Positions 7,734 through 16,428 of a stretch of DNA of 64,000 nucleotides are shown here, one piece after another. The DNA is taken from contig DYEU01000005.1 in assembly GCA_020725555.1 (NCBI GenBank), positions 1 through 64,000 of the forward strand, written 5' to 3'. How positions within the stretch are numbered: position 1 is the stretch's first letter; every line of letters starts with the position of its first letter. A program made the translations under genes and the position numbers. The notes beneath the pieces are model-generated. The model made no database searches. It was not told the origin of the DNA and saw nothing but the letters and a program-made list of their open reading frames with translations. The DNA is from Desulfatibacillum sp. Lineage in GTDB: Bacteria > Desulfobacterota > Desulfobacteria > Desulfobacterales > SpSt-501.

Positions 7734-8776
7734 CGGCTCCATGGCGTCCCGCCCTCCCCCCGCTCCGCCGGCGGGGGGATCTCCTTCTTGATCAGGCAGC
7801 AGCCGATGCGGTAGGCGGGTGTTCCCTCCGGCGTGTAGCGCAGCGTGTCGGGCTGCACGAGACGGTTCATCACGCAGCCCTCGGGGATCTCGAGGGCGAA
7901 GAGATCCCGCTCGTTGAGCGACGGCCGCTCCTCCAGGCGGTCCTGGCGGAAGACGAGGCTGTGGATCGGGTAATCCGCGCCGAGAGGGCAGCGGTAGACG
8001 CGGCCGTTGGGGAAGACGAAATGGTTGTCGGCGGTGCGGCCGGCGCACACAAAAGGCTCGCCCGGATCGAGGAACACCTGGGGGGCGACCACGCGGATGC
8101 CGCGCGCGGCGATCGCAGCCGCGGCGGCGGGGACGCGCGCCCGCCACTGCTCCGGGGAGAGGCGCAGGCCGGCCCCCCCCCTCGGCGCGGCCGCGGCGGC
8201 CCGGCCCCGCAGCCCGAGCACCTGGAGAAAGAGGCGCGCAACCCCGAGCTTCTCCAGAAGCGGCCCCAGGGCGTCGAGCTCGCCCGCGTTCGCGGTCGAG
8301 ACGGTGAAAATGAGGCTGGCGGCGAAACCGCGCGCCCGGGCCTTGCGGATGCCCTCGAGGCAGGTTGCCCAGGACCCCTTGCCCCGCAGGCGGTCGTTCG
8401 TCTCCGGGGCGGCGCCGTCGAGGCTGAAGCTGAAGGCGTCCACCTCGCCGGGTTCGAGCGCTTCGAGGATGTCGTGGAACAGGTAGCCGTTGGTGTCGAT
8501 CGTGACGCTCGCGTAGCCCAGGCGGCGCGCGGCGCGGACGACGCGCGGCAGATCCGGGTGCAGCGTCGGCTCCCCTCCCAGGAGAACGAGGTTCGCCCCC
8601 GGGGAGCGCTCGGCCAGCACCGCGAGCCAGCGCTCGATGCGCTCGGCCGGAAGCCGCCTCCGGCCGTGGGCCGCGGGGTTGATGTAGCAGTAGCGGCAGC
8701 GCAGGTTGCAGCGCGTGAGCACGTGGAAGAAGACGTTTGCGGCGCGGGCCGAGAAATCAACCGTCGCGTCGGGCAT
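7730..8776 (-). CDS. Radical SAM protein, SPASM/MoaA-like, substrate unknown
   Basis: A 348-residue radical SAM enzyme with the cluster motif CNLRCRYC near residue 23 and the downstream GGEPTLHPDL motif of MoaA/SPASM-like members. The C-terminal part has further cysteines (FVCAGR, YRCPLGADYP, EGCVMN, IGCC) that could hold an auxiliary iron-sulfur cluster. Members of this kind modify peptides or help assemble cofactors. It is the middle gene of a tight three-gene unit: it starts inside the end of the cyclic-nucleotide-binding gene (20-base overlap) and ends with an ATGA overlap into the HTH/Zn-ribbon gene. No small precursor peptide gene was found next to it. Confidence 0.82.
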   Translation of the reverse strand: MPDATVDFSARAANVFFHVLTRCNLRCRYCYINPAAHGRRRLPAERIERWLAVLAERSPGANLVLLGGEPTLHPDLPRVVRAARRLGYASVTIDTNGYLFHDILEALEPGEVDAFSFSLDGAAPETNDRLRGKGSWATCLEGIRKARARGFAASLIFTVSTANAGELDALGPLLEKLGVARLFLQVLGLRGRAAAAAPRGGAGLRLSPEQWRARVPAAAAAIAARGIRVVAPQVFLDPGEPFVCAGRTADNHFVFPNGRVYRCPLGADYPIHSLVFRQDRLEERPSLNERDLFALEIPEGCVMNRLVQPDTLRYTPEGTPAYRIGCCLIKKEIPPPAERGEGGTPWSR

Positions 8777-9275
8777 GGAGAAGATCCCGGATCCGTTTCT
8801 TCGCCTCGGCGAGTTCGCGGTTCGCCACGCGCAGGCGCATCGCGAGGTACTCGGCGAAGATGCGGTGGAGCAGCAACAGAAAATCGAGGCGTTCCTCCTC
8901 GCTTGCCGTCCCCGCGAGGCGGTCGCGGGCCGCGGTGTTCACCGCGAGGCAGACCGTGCGGCCGAGCGCCACGGCCGAGGCCGAGCGCCGGCCGGCGTCG
9001 ATCAGGCGCATCTCGCCGAAGAGTTCACCCTTCGTTGCCACCCGGCCGATCTCCTGGCCGTCCTTGAGGATGCGCACCCGGCCGGAGAGCAGGACGTAGA
9101 GCCAGGGGTCGCGGTCGCCCTCGCGGATGATTTCCTCGCCGTCGGCGTACTCGCGGATGCGGCTGAGCTTGAGCAGCCTCCCCAGGCTGCGCGTCTCGAA
9201 GCGGCGCAGCGTCGGCAGCTCGAGCAGCCGGCGGATGTTCTCGATGTTGTCCTGGAGGTACTTCGATTCGATCAT
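8757..9275 (-). CDS. Cyclic nucleotide-binding domain protein without DNA-binding domain
   Basis: A 172-residue protein. Residues 25-125 form a cNMP-binding beta-barrel of the CRP type (ADGEEIIREGDRDPWLYVLL, then GELFGEMRLID, then RRSASAVAL, which is the phosphate-binding cassette region). The rest is a charged helical tail (RELAEAKKRIRDLLHARR) with no helix-turn-helix, so it is unlikely to be a classical CRP/FNR transcription factor. It probably senses a nucleotide and acts through protein contacts on its operon partners; that is inference. It heads the three-gene unit and has its own promoter at 9326-9354. Confidence 0.8.
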   Translation of the reverse strand: MIESKYLQDNIENIRRLLELPTLRRFETRSLGRLLKLSRIREYADGEEIIREGDRDPWLYVLLSGRVRILKDGQEIGRVATKGELFGEMRLIDAGRRSASAVALGRTVCLAVNTAARDRLAGTASEEERLDFLLLLHRIFAEYLAMRLRVANRELAEAKKRIRDLLHARRDG

Positions 9276-9325
9276 GGCCGCCCTCTCCGCGCCCCGCGGG
9301 CCGACCGCCCCCGCGTCGTCTTCTC

Positions 9326-9354
9326 ATTTTATCCCGGGTTTGGCGGGCCGGCAA
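9326..9354 (-). promoter_or_regulatory. Sigma-70 type promoter of the cNMP/radical SAM/HTH operon
   Basis: On the minus strand TTGCCG (9354 to 9349) and TAAAAT (9331 to 9326) are 17 bases apart, in the 95-base gap after purF. The leader to the ATG at 9275 would be about 45 bases. Confidence 0.55.
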
Positions 9355-9370
9355 GGCGGCCGTGGCGGCC

Positions 9371-10819
9371 TCAGGGGCCTTCGAGGCACCCCTTGGAGAG
9401 GCTCTCCTCGAAGGCGACGGGGTAGCTGCCGTCGAAGCAGGCCTTGCAGAAGCGCTCCCCGGCTTGGGGGTCCCCGGTCGCGGCGAGCAGCCCCTCGATC
9501 GTGAGGTAGTGCAGGCTGTCCAGGCCGAGGAGCCCGCGCAGCTCCTCCTGGCTTCGGCCCGCGGCGACGAGCTCGCCGCGCGTCGAGAAGTCGATCCCGT
9601 AGTGGCAGGGAAAGCGGTGGGGCGGCCCGGAGATGCGCATGTGGACCCGCTTCACGCCCAGTTCCCGGAGCGCCCGCACGCGGGTCTTCACCGTGGTGCC
9701 GCGGATGATCGAGTCGTCGACGATGACGATCTCCTTGCCCTGCAGCAGCTCCTTCACAGGGTTCAGCTTCACCCGCGAGCCGAAGTCGCGCATGCTCTGG
9801 GTGGGCTGGATGAAGGTTCGTCCGACGTAGTGGTTGCGGATCATGCCGAGCTCGAAGGGAAGCCCGGCGGCCTGGGCGTAGCCGATCGCGGCGTAGGTGC
9901 CCGAGTCCGGGAAGGGCATCACGAAATCGGCCGGCGCCGGGGCCTCCTCGGCGAGCTTGCGGCCGAAGGCCTTGCGGACGAGGTAGACGGTCCGGCCGTC
10001 GAGGAGGCTGTCGGGCCGGGCGAAATAGATGAACTCGAAGATGCAGAGCGCCCGGCGCGGGGCGGGCGGGACGCGCAGGCTGCGGATCCCGTCGCCGTCC
10101 AGGATCACGATCTCGCCGGGTTCGACCTCGCGCACGAACTCCGCCTGCACGAGGTCGAGGGCGCAGGATTCGCTCGCCAGCACGAAGTGCCCGTTGATCC
10201 GCCCCAGGCAGAGCGGCCGGAAGCCGTACGGGTCGCGGATGCCGACGAGTTCGCCGCGGCTGGTGAGCATGACGAAGCAGAAGGCCCCCTCCAGCCGCTG
10301 CACGGTGCGGAGCAGGGCCTCCTCGAAGCCGTACCGCAGGTTCTTCACGAACAGGTGCAGCATGATCTCGCTGTCCATGGTGGACTGGAAGATCGAGCCC
10401 GCCTGTTCGAGTTCCTCCTTGAGGGTGGGGGCGTTGGTGATGTTGCCGTTGTGGGCGACGGCGTAGGCTTTCCGCCGGTGCCGCACCACGAAGGGCTGGG
10501 CGTTCATGAGGATCGAGCTGCCCGTCGTGGAGTAGCGCACGTGGCCGATGGCGCAGGGGCCCTGGAGCTCCTCGAGGTGGTCGACATCGAAGACCTCGTG
10601 GACGAGCCCCATGCCGCGGTGGGCGGTGAGGCAGCCCTCGTTCACGGCGGCGATGCCCGCGCTCTCCTGGCCCCGGTGCTGCAGGGCGTAGAGCCCGAAA
10701 TAGGTGAGGGCGGCGGCGTCGGGATGCCCGCAGATGCCGAAGACCCCGCAGGACTCCCGCGGGGTTTCGTCCTCCCCGAAGGACCCGGGGCCGCCGCCGG
10801 CTTCAGTCAAGCGGGTCAT
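9371..10819 (-). CDS. purF: Amidophosphoribosyltransferase
   Basis: First committed enzyme of purine synthesis: transfers the amide nitrogen of glutamine to PRPP. The start MTRLTEAGG gives 482 residues; the mature enzyme would begin at the catalytic Cys24 of ESCGVFGI after removal of a propeptide. The PRPP-binding motif VIVDDSIIRGTT is near residue 370. Cysteines in PCHYGID and the C-terminal FCKACF indicate the Bacillus-type 4Fe-4S enzyme. Its start overlaps the end of the glutamate synthase gene by 17 bases. It is the last gene of the glutamate synthase operon, linking glutamine nitrogen to both glutamate and purines. Confidence 0.95.
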   Translation of the reverse strand: MTRLTEAGGGPGSFGEDETPRESCGVFGICGHPDAAALTYFGLYALQHRGQESAGIAAVNEGCLTAHRGMGLVHEVFDVDHLEELQGPCAIGHVRYSTTGSSILMNAQPFVVRHRRKAYAVAHNGNITNAPTLKEELEQAGSIFQSTMDSEIMLHLFVKNLRYGFEEALLRTVQRLEGAFCFVMLTSRGELVGIRDPYGFRPLCLGRINGHFVLASESCALDLVQAEFVREVEPGEIVILDGDGIRSLRVPPAPRRALCIFEFIYFARPDSLLDGRTVYLVRKAFGRKLAEEAPAPADFVMPFPDSGTYAAIGYAQAAGLPFELGMIRNHYVGRTFIQPTQSMRDFGSRVKLNPVKELLQGKEIVIVDDSIIRGTTVKTRVRALRELGVKRVHMRISGPPHRFPCHYGIDFSTRGELVAAGRSQEELRGLLGLDSLHYLTIEGLLAATGDPQAGERFCKACFDGSYPVAFEESLSKGCLEGP

Positions 10820-13151
10820 TTTCCCTGAGGTTCCAGACCCCGCAGGGGCAGGCGCCGGCGCAAAAACCGCAGCCGATGCAGAGCGAATCGTCGACCTCGT
10901 AGGCATAACGCCCCCCCTCCCCTCCGGTTCTGCGGATCGCCCCCCGCGGGCAGACCGCGACACAGGTGCCGCAGTCCCGGCAGGCGCCGCAGGAGAGGCA
11001 CTGGCTGCCGCACTGGCGGACATCGGGGAATTCCACGATGCGCGGGTCGAAGTACTCGGCCGTGACCCGCCGGCGGTCGATCACGGGACGCCGCCTCGCC
11101 TCCGCCCGCGCCCCGGCGATCGCCTCCGCGATCGCCTCGGCCGCCCTCCTCCCGGCGCCGATCGCCTCGGTGAGCAGCCCCGGCCGGACGGCGTCGCCGA
11201 TGGCCCAGACGCGGGGGTCGCTCGTGCGGAACGCCTCGTCCACGCGGACGAAACCGCGCTCGCGCTCGATCGCCGCGGGGAGAAAGTCGAGGTCCGGCTG
11301 GTCGCCCACGGCGACGATCACCGTCTCCGCCGGGATCTCTTCGCCCGCCTCCAGGCGGACGCCGGCCGCGGTGATCTCCCGGATCCGGACCGGCCAGCGG
11401 AAGCGCGCCCCGGCCGCCTCGGCCGCCCGCCGCTCCTTGCCGAAGGCGGCGGGTCGTTGGATGTCGAGCAGCGTGACCTCCTGCGCACCCAGCCGGAAGG
11501 CCTCGGTGGCGGCGTCGCAGCCGACGTTGCCCGCCCCGATCACGGCGACGCGGCGGCCGACGGAGGCCTCGCCGGCCTTCGCCGCCTCGAGGAAGGCGAG
11601 CGCCGAGACCGCCCGCTCGATGCCGGCAAGCGGCAGGCTGCGGGGCTTGCGGGCGCCGACGGCGATCACGACGGCGTCGAACTCCTCGCGGAGGCGGAGA
11701 AACTCCTCCCGGCCGAGCGGCTGCCGGAGCGCAACCAGCGGGAGCACCCGGCGCACGCGCTCGAGCTCGGTGGCGATCACCTCGCTGGGGATGCGGCTTT
11801 CGGGGATCACCCGGGAGAACTTGCCCCCGAGCCTTCCCTCGAGCTCGTAGAGGACGGCCTCGATCCCCCGGCGGCGCAGTTGCCAGGCGACCGAGATCCC
11901 GGCCGGGCCGCCGCCGACGACGGCGACCCGCCCCCCCCGCAGGGGGGGCAGCTCGGGCGTCCGCGCGCGCAGGCTCGCCTGGCCGAGCTTCGTCGTGTCG
12001 ACGGGCGCCATGCCGAGCGTGCCCCGGGTGCAGGATTGCATGCAGAGGTTGGGGCACAGGTAGCCGCAAACCGCCGCCGGAAACGGGGTGTAGGCGAGTG
12101 CGAGATCCACGGCCTCGTCGAGCCGGCCCTCGCGGATCAGCTGCCAGCGCCGCTGCACGGGGATGCCCGTGGGGCAGCTCGCCTCGCACGGGGGGGCGTA
12201 GACCTCGTGTTCCCACACGGGAACGAAGCGCCGCAGCTCGCCCGTCGTGATCACGGGGATGCGGCTGCGGTCGGCGAGGCTCAGGTCCCCGATCAGGCCG
12301 CCCGTCCCCAGCTCGGCGTCCCAGCGCTCGCGGTGGAATTCGCGGATGCCGCGGGCGGGAAGGAGCCGTTTTTCCCCCGGCCCTCGGGCGATGAGGAGCT
12401 GCCAGTCCTCGCGCACCGCGAGAAGCCGCAGGAGCTCGCTCCGGCCCACGGCCCGGAGGAAGCGCTCCAGGCCGGTCTCGAGCCACCGCCAGTCGTCGTC
12501 GCCGATCGGCGCCGGGCGGGCGTCGGCCGTGCTGTAGCCCCCGTGCGGGCCGCGGAAAAAGACCCTCCCGCCCACCATGCCGACGAGGGGCCGGTGGCCG
12601 AGGACGTTGTCGGGCCGCTGGGCCTCGTGGCCGCAGACGACGGCGATGCCGCCCGCCATGAACTCGCCGAAGTAGTCTCCCACCGAGCCCAGCACCCACA
12701 GCTCCGGCGGTTCGAAGCGCGGGTTGTGCTTGGTCATGGTCATCGCCCGCGCGCCGAGGTTGCCGCCCACATAGATGCGGCCCTGGGCCATGGCGTTGGC
12801 CACGCCGTTGCCGGCGTTGCCGCGGACGACGATCTCGGCGCCGGCGTTGAGCCAGCCGACGTCGTCCGAGGCCGGGCCGTCCACCTCGATGCGGGTCCCG
12901 GGAAAGCCCATGCCGCCCAGGCGCTGGCCGGGGTGCCCGCTCACGTGCACCAGCAGCGCGGCGCCCTCGGGGCTGCGCAGGCGGCCGCCGATGCCGTGCT
13001 GGCCGAAGGCCTCGATGTGGAGCCGGCGGTGCCCTTCGGCCACGGCGGCCTGGATCGCCTCCTCGAGGAGGCGCGAAGGAAGGCGCTCCCCCTGCACGCG
13101 GCCGGGGATGCGGTGGAAGGTTGCGGATCCGGGTTGCGGGATGTCGCTCAT
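10803..13151 (-). CDS. Glutamate synthase GXGXG domain fused to GltD-like oxidoreductase and ferredoxin
   Basis: A 782-residue multidomain protein. Residues 1-250 are the GltB C-terminal beta-helix domain with GXGXG repeats (GNAGNGVANAMAQGRIYVGG). Residues 300-400 are the GltD iron-sulfur helical domain (CEASCPTGIP and CGYLCPNLCMQSC). Residues 405-690 are the FAD/NAD(P) oxidoreductase (VAVVGGGPAGIS and VAVIGAGNVG). Residues 714-770 are a two-cluster ferredoxin (CLSCGACRDCGTCVAVCP and CIGCGFCAGACP). It supplies electrons and structural support to the FMN subunit encoded upstream. The split, ferredoxin-rich organisation resembles archaeal and anaerobe glutamate synthases rather than the single-chain GltB of enterobacteria. 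Confidence 0.88.
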   Translation of the reverse strand: MSDIPQPGSATFHRIPGRVQGERLPSRLLEEAIQAAVAEGHRRLHIEAFGQHGIGGRLRSPEGAALLVHVSGHPGQRLGGMGFPGTRIEVDGPASDDVGWLNAGAEIVVRGNAGNGVANAMAQGRIYVGGNLGARAMTMTKHNPRFEPPELWVLGSVGDYFGEFMAGGIAVVCGHEAQRPDNVLGHRPLVGMVGGRVFFRGPHGGYSTADARPAPIGDDDWRWLETGLERFLRAVGRSELLRLLAVREDWQLLIARGPGEKRLLPARGIREFHRERWDAELGTGGLIGDLSLADRSRIPVITTGELRRFVPVWEHEVYAPPCEASCPTGIPVQRRWQLIREGRLDEAVDLALAYTPFPAAVCGYLCPNLCMQSCTRGTLGMAPVDTTKLGQASLRARTPELPPLRGGRVAVVGGGPAGISVAWQLRRRGIEAVLYELEGRLGGKFSRVIPESRIPSEVIATELERVRRVLPLVALRQPLGREEFLRLREEFDAVVIAVGARKPRSLPLAGIERAVSALAFLEAAKAGEASVGRRVAVIGAGNVGCDAATEAFRLGAQEVTLLDIQRPAAFGKERRAAEAAGARFRWPVRIREITAAGVRLEAGEEIPAETVIVAVGDQPDLDFLPAAIERERGFVRVDEAFRTSDPRVWAIGDAVRPGLLTEAIGAGRRAAEAIAEAIAGARAEARRRPVIDRRRVTAEYFDPRIVEFPDVRQCGSQCLSCGACRDCGTCVAVCPRGAIRRTGGEGGRYAYEVDDSLCIGCGFCAGACPCGVWNLRENDPLD

Positions 13152-13210
13152 GGCCTGCCGTCCTTGCCGCCCCCGGGGGGGATCCCCCGGGGGCCGGGCC
13201 TGCGCCGCGA

Positions 13211-14845
13211 TCACACGACATAGGCGATCTTGAGCCTCTCGGCGATGTGGGGGTCGTCGACGCCCAGGGCGTCGGACATGCCGATCGGGAGCGAGGTGGA
13301 GCGGCCCAGGGGGGCGACGATCTTCTTGAGCTCGGTGTCGAAGGCGACAACGCAGTCGACCACCCGCTGGGCGACGTCGTCCACGTCCAGGCGGCGGTAG
13401 AGGCGCGGGTCCTGCGAGGTGATCCCCTTCGGGCACAGGCCGATGTTGCAGATGTTGCAGCGGTCGGTCTCGGAGCCGAGGCAGCCGGCGGCGGCCTGCA
13501 TGAGGTATTTGCCGACCTGGACGGCGCTCGCCCCCAGCATGATGAGGGCCGCGGCGTTGGCGGCGAGGTTGCCGGTCTTGCCGATCCCGCCGGCCGCGAA
13601 GAGCGGCAGCTCGTTTTGCATGCCGAGGCGCACGAGCGTGAGGTAGGCGTCGCGGATGTTGGCGGCGATGGGGTGACCCATGTGGTTCATGGAGACATGG
13701 TAGGCCGCGCCGGTGCCGCCGTCCTCGCCGTCGATCGCCAACCCGGCGGCGTAGGGGTTGCGCGTGAGGTTGTTCAGCACCGCAAGGGCGGTCGAGGTGC
13801 CGGAGATCTTCGGGTAGACCGGCACGCGGAACCCCCAGGCCATGCCCATCGACTGGATCATCTTGGCCACCGACTCCTCGATCGAATACTGCGTCTGGTG
13901 CGTCGGCGGGCTGGGCAGGCTCACCCCGGGGGGGACCCCGCGGATCGCGGCGATCAACCGGTTCACCTTGTGCCCCATGAGCAGCCCGCCGTCGCCGGGC
14001 TTGGCGCCCTGCCCGTACTTGATCTCGATCGCGCAGGGGTCGGCCTTCATTTCCGGGATGGCGTGGAGGATCTCGTCCCAGCCGAAGTAGCCGCTGGCGA
14101 TCTGCAGAATCACATACTCCAGGAAGCGCGAGCGCAACAGCCGCGGCGGGCATCCCCCCTCGCCGGTCGAGATGCGCACGGGCATCCCCAGTTCCTCGTT
14201 CAGGTAGGCGACCCCGAGCTGGAGCCCCTCCCACATGTTCGGGGAGAGGGCGCCGAAGGACATCCCGCCGATCACCAGGGGGTAGATCTCGCGCACCGGC
14301 GGCACCCAGCCGTGCTCGCGCTCGTGGCGCAGGGCCGCCTCCGGCGGCAGCACCCGCCCGAGCAGCGTGCGCAGCTCGAACTCGTGCCGGCCGGCGTCGA
14401 GCGCCGGGTCCGTCAGCATGGAGATGCGGATGAACTTGATCCGGTCGAGCACCGTCCCGGGCACGTTGCGCCGGCCGCCGCGACGCCGCGGCTGGCCCCC
14501 GCGGTCGATGTGAAACCGCAGCTTGTCGGCCTCGTCGGTCCGCAGCGGCAGGATGGCGTGGTTCGGGCAGACGAGATTGCACATGGCGCAGCCGATGCAG
14601 GCGTAGGCCGGGTCGGTGCGCTGGCGGATCCCGTAGTAGGCGCGGGTGACGCCCGCCGTGGCCGCCCCGAGATCGGCCGGCGGCTCGAGCAGCCGCTTGC
14701 GGAAAACGGCCAGCTCGATCGCCTGCACCGGGCAGACGGCCGTGCAGCGGCCGCAGAGGGTGCAGGCCTCGCGGCTCCAGGCGATCTGCCAGGGCAGGTC
14801 CTTGACGCTCAGTGTGGAAGGGGCAATGGGTCTTTCTGACTGCAT
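13211..14845 (-). CDS. Glutamate synthase FMN/central domain with N-terminal ferredoxin
   Basis: A 544-residue protein carrying the reaction centre that turns 2-oxoglutarate plus ammonia into glutamate. Two 4Fe-4S motifs open the chain (CTLCGRCTAVCP at 28-39, CIGCAMCNLVCP at 83-94). The FMN-binding TIM barrel follows from about residue 165, with PLVIGGMSFGALS, STGEGGCP and IDGEDGGTGAA. The 3Fe-4S-type cysteines lie in CNICNIGLCPKGITSQD near residue 470. The start at 14845 overlaps the end of the amidotransferase gene by 37 bases. It is the middle piece of the split enzyme (archaeal GltB2 type). Confidence 0.92.
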   Translation of the reverse strand: MQSERPIAPSTLSVKDLPWQIAWSREACTLCGRCTAVCPVQAIELAVFRKRLLEPPADLGAATAGVTRAYYGIRQRTDPAYACIGCAMCNLVCPNHAILPLRTDEADKLRFHIDRGGQPRRRGGRRNVPGTVLDRIKFIRISMLTDPALDAGRHEFELRTLLGRVLPPEAALRHEREHGWVPPVREIYPLVIGGMSFGALSPNMWEGLQLGVAYLNEELGMPVRISTGEGGCPPRLLRSRFLEYVILQIASGYFGWDEILHAIPEMKADPCAIEIKYGQGAKPGDGGLLMGHKVNRLIAAIRGVPPGVSLPSPPTHQTQYSIEESVAKMIQSMGMAWGFRVPVYPKISGTSTALAVLNNLTRNPYAAGLAIDGEDGGTGAAYHVSMNHMGHPIAANIRDAYLTLVRLGMQNELPLFAAGGIGKTGNLAANAAALIMLGASAVQVGKYLMQAAAGCLGSETDRCNICNIGLCPKGITSQDPRLYRRLDVDDVAQRVVDCVVAFDTELKKIVAPLGRSTSLPIGMSDALGVDDPHIAERLKIAYVV

Positions 14846-15939
14846 AGCCGGACCTCCCGCCGCTCGGGGTCGACCACGGCGGTCTCCAGGTTCATGGGTT
14901 GGACGTCGCGGCTCTTGTCGCGGAGCGGGATCGCCGCATCCAGGCCGCAGATCTCGGAGGAAAAGGCGAAGAGGCCGGGCCGCCCGCCGACGACGCCGGG
15001 GCGAAGCTTCTTGCGGTCCTGGACGAGAAAGAGGCTCCCGTCGGGGAGGCAGCCGATCACGCAGTTGGGGCCGTCGATGATCAGGGGGCGGCAGCTCTGC
15101 TTGAGCCGCCGCAGCCAGGGCGCGTGGGGGTGCTCGGCGAGCTCCTCGTCCGGCAGCGGGGTGATCACGTGCTTGTAGGCCTCGATGCCGAGTCCCAGCA
15201 CCTTGTGGGTGTAGTGCAGGATGTGGGTGAAGACCTCGGAATCCGAGCGATAGCCCGTGTAGCCCGGGAACCCGCGCGATTCGAGGAACGTGCGGATGGG
15301 CACGAAGGCGGTGTTCTCGCCGTTGGTCATGGTCGCAAAGCCCTGCAGGAAGAAGGGGTGGCAGGCGTAGAGATCGATGCTGTAGTTCGTGTTCTGGCGC
15401 CCCTGGGCGAGCAGGATGCGCGCGCGGAGCTCCTTGCGGTCGAGCTGGAGATGGCGGGCGACGGTGAGCGGGTCGCCGATCTCCTTGATCAGGATCACGT
15501 CGGGCCAAAAGGAGAAGACGATCATGTCCTGGGACTCCTCCCCCATGGCCCGCAGCCGCAGGCGGATCCTCATCAGCCGGTCCTCGATCTCCTCCCGGGC
15601 GAGCCCCTCCCATTCCTCCGGCAGCTCGTAGGCCCGGATGAGGTAGATGTCGCGCCGCGGCACCCCCGGGGGAGGGGTCTTGGGGACCTTGATCGAGATC
15701 TTGTACTTGGTCATGAAGCCGAGATCCATCATCGTGGCGTCGAGGCGCTTCAGGCCCGCGTCGCTGAAGATCCCCGAGAGGATGGGGGCGTCCTTCAATT
15801 CCTCGAACGGCCCGCTCAGGTCCCGCAGGAGCAGGCCGACGCCGGAGCCGTCATGCCCCTCGCGCATGACCTCCAGCGCCTGGATCGCCATCATGGGGGA
15901 GACGGGCTCCCGGCTGGTGACGGCAAACAGACGGCACAT
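14809..15939 (-). CDS. Glutamate synthase glutamine amidotransferase domain
   Basis: A 376-residue class II glutamine amidotransferase that releases ammonia from glutamine for the FMN subunit. Catalytic Cys2 follows directly after the start Met (MCRLFAVTS), and TNGENTAF is the conserved substrate-pocket segment. The stretch LGFMTKYKISIKVPKTP and the RRDIYLIRAY segment are typical of stand-alone GltB1-like proteins. GGAAAGGAG lies at good spacing before the ATG at 15939, so the start is firm. It is the first gene of the gltB1-gltB2-gltB3D-purF operon; upstream lies a 489-base region shared with the divergent peptidase gene. Confidence 0.88.
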   Translation of the reverse strand: MCRLFAVTSREPVSPMMAIQALEVMREGHDGSGVGLLLRDLSGPFEELKDAPILSGIFSDAGLKRLDATMMDLGFMTKYKISIKVPKTPPPGVPRRDIYLIRAYELPEEWEGLAREEIEDRLMRIRLRLRAMGEESQDMIVFSFWPDVILIKEIGDPLTVARHLQLDRKELRARILLAQGRQNTNYSIDLYACHPFFLQGFATMTNGENTAFVPIRTFLESRGFPGYTGYRSDSEVFTHILHYTHKVLGLGIEAYKHVITPLPDEELAEHPHAPWLRRLKQSCRPLIIDGPNCVIGCLPDGSLFLVQDRKKLRPGVVGGRPGLFAFSSEICGLDAAIPLRDKSRDVQPMNLETAVVDPERREVRLCSQKDPLPLPH

Positions 15940-16428
15940 CGCAAAGGCTCCTTTCCGCGCCCCCTCTCCGGGAGAGGGACCGGCGCGGCCGCGGCACGGA
16001 TCACCGGGTGGCGGCGGACTCGAGCGGGTTCGGTTGCTGGAGCGCGGGGCCCGTCGGACGGCGGTGCGATCGCTGGCGGCGCCGGCGTTGGCGGTGTCGC
16101 CGCCGCCCCGGCCTGCCCGAGAGGAGGAGCAAAAGACGTGCCGCAAGGAGACGCGGACGCCTTGACGCCCCGCTTCGGCTCCGGCCGCAGCGGCTCCGGG
16201 GCTCGGCCCGGAAGGCGAAACCGGCACTTCGCTCTATGAAGGAAAAAAAACGGCCGGTCAAGCCCCGTCCCACAGCGTCGCATGCGGGAGCGCGCGTCAC
16301 GACAAAAGTGTAGGATCTTTGCGGTCCGCCGGGGCCGCCGCGGCCGTTTGACAGGCCCGGGGCATTTTTTTAAGCTGCGGGCAATTTCGGGCCCCCGCCG
16401 CCGGGGCCGACCCCCGCAGGAGTTCGCC
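15940..16428. other. Intergenic region between gltB1 and the M48 peptidase gene
   Basis: About 490 bases with no convincing gene. Two possible promoters can be seen. On the minus strand TTGACC (16261 to 16256) is 17 bases from CATAGA (16238 to 16233), which would give gltB1 a leader of about 290 bases. On the plus strand TTGACA (16348-16353) is followed after 17 bases by TAAGCT (16371-16376), facing the peptidase gene. Both -10 hexamers are weak. The rest is G+C-rich, low-complexity sequence; no riboswitch or attenuator could be recognised. Confidence 0.45.

Noticed and set aside
8757..9275. CRP/FNR transcription factor controlling nrfHA
   Set aside because: The protein has the cNMP-binding domain but no helix-turn-helix, so it cannot be the binder of the palindrome at 7407-7420.
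16282..16428. N-terminal extension of the M48 peptidase frame
   Set aside because: The open frame continues upstream, but the twin-arginine lipoprotein signal only makes sense from the ATG at 16429.
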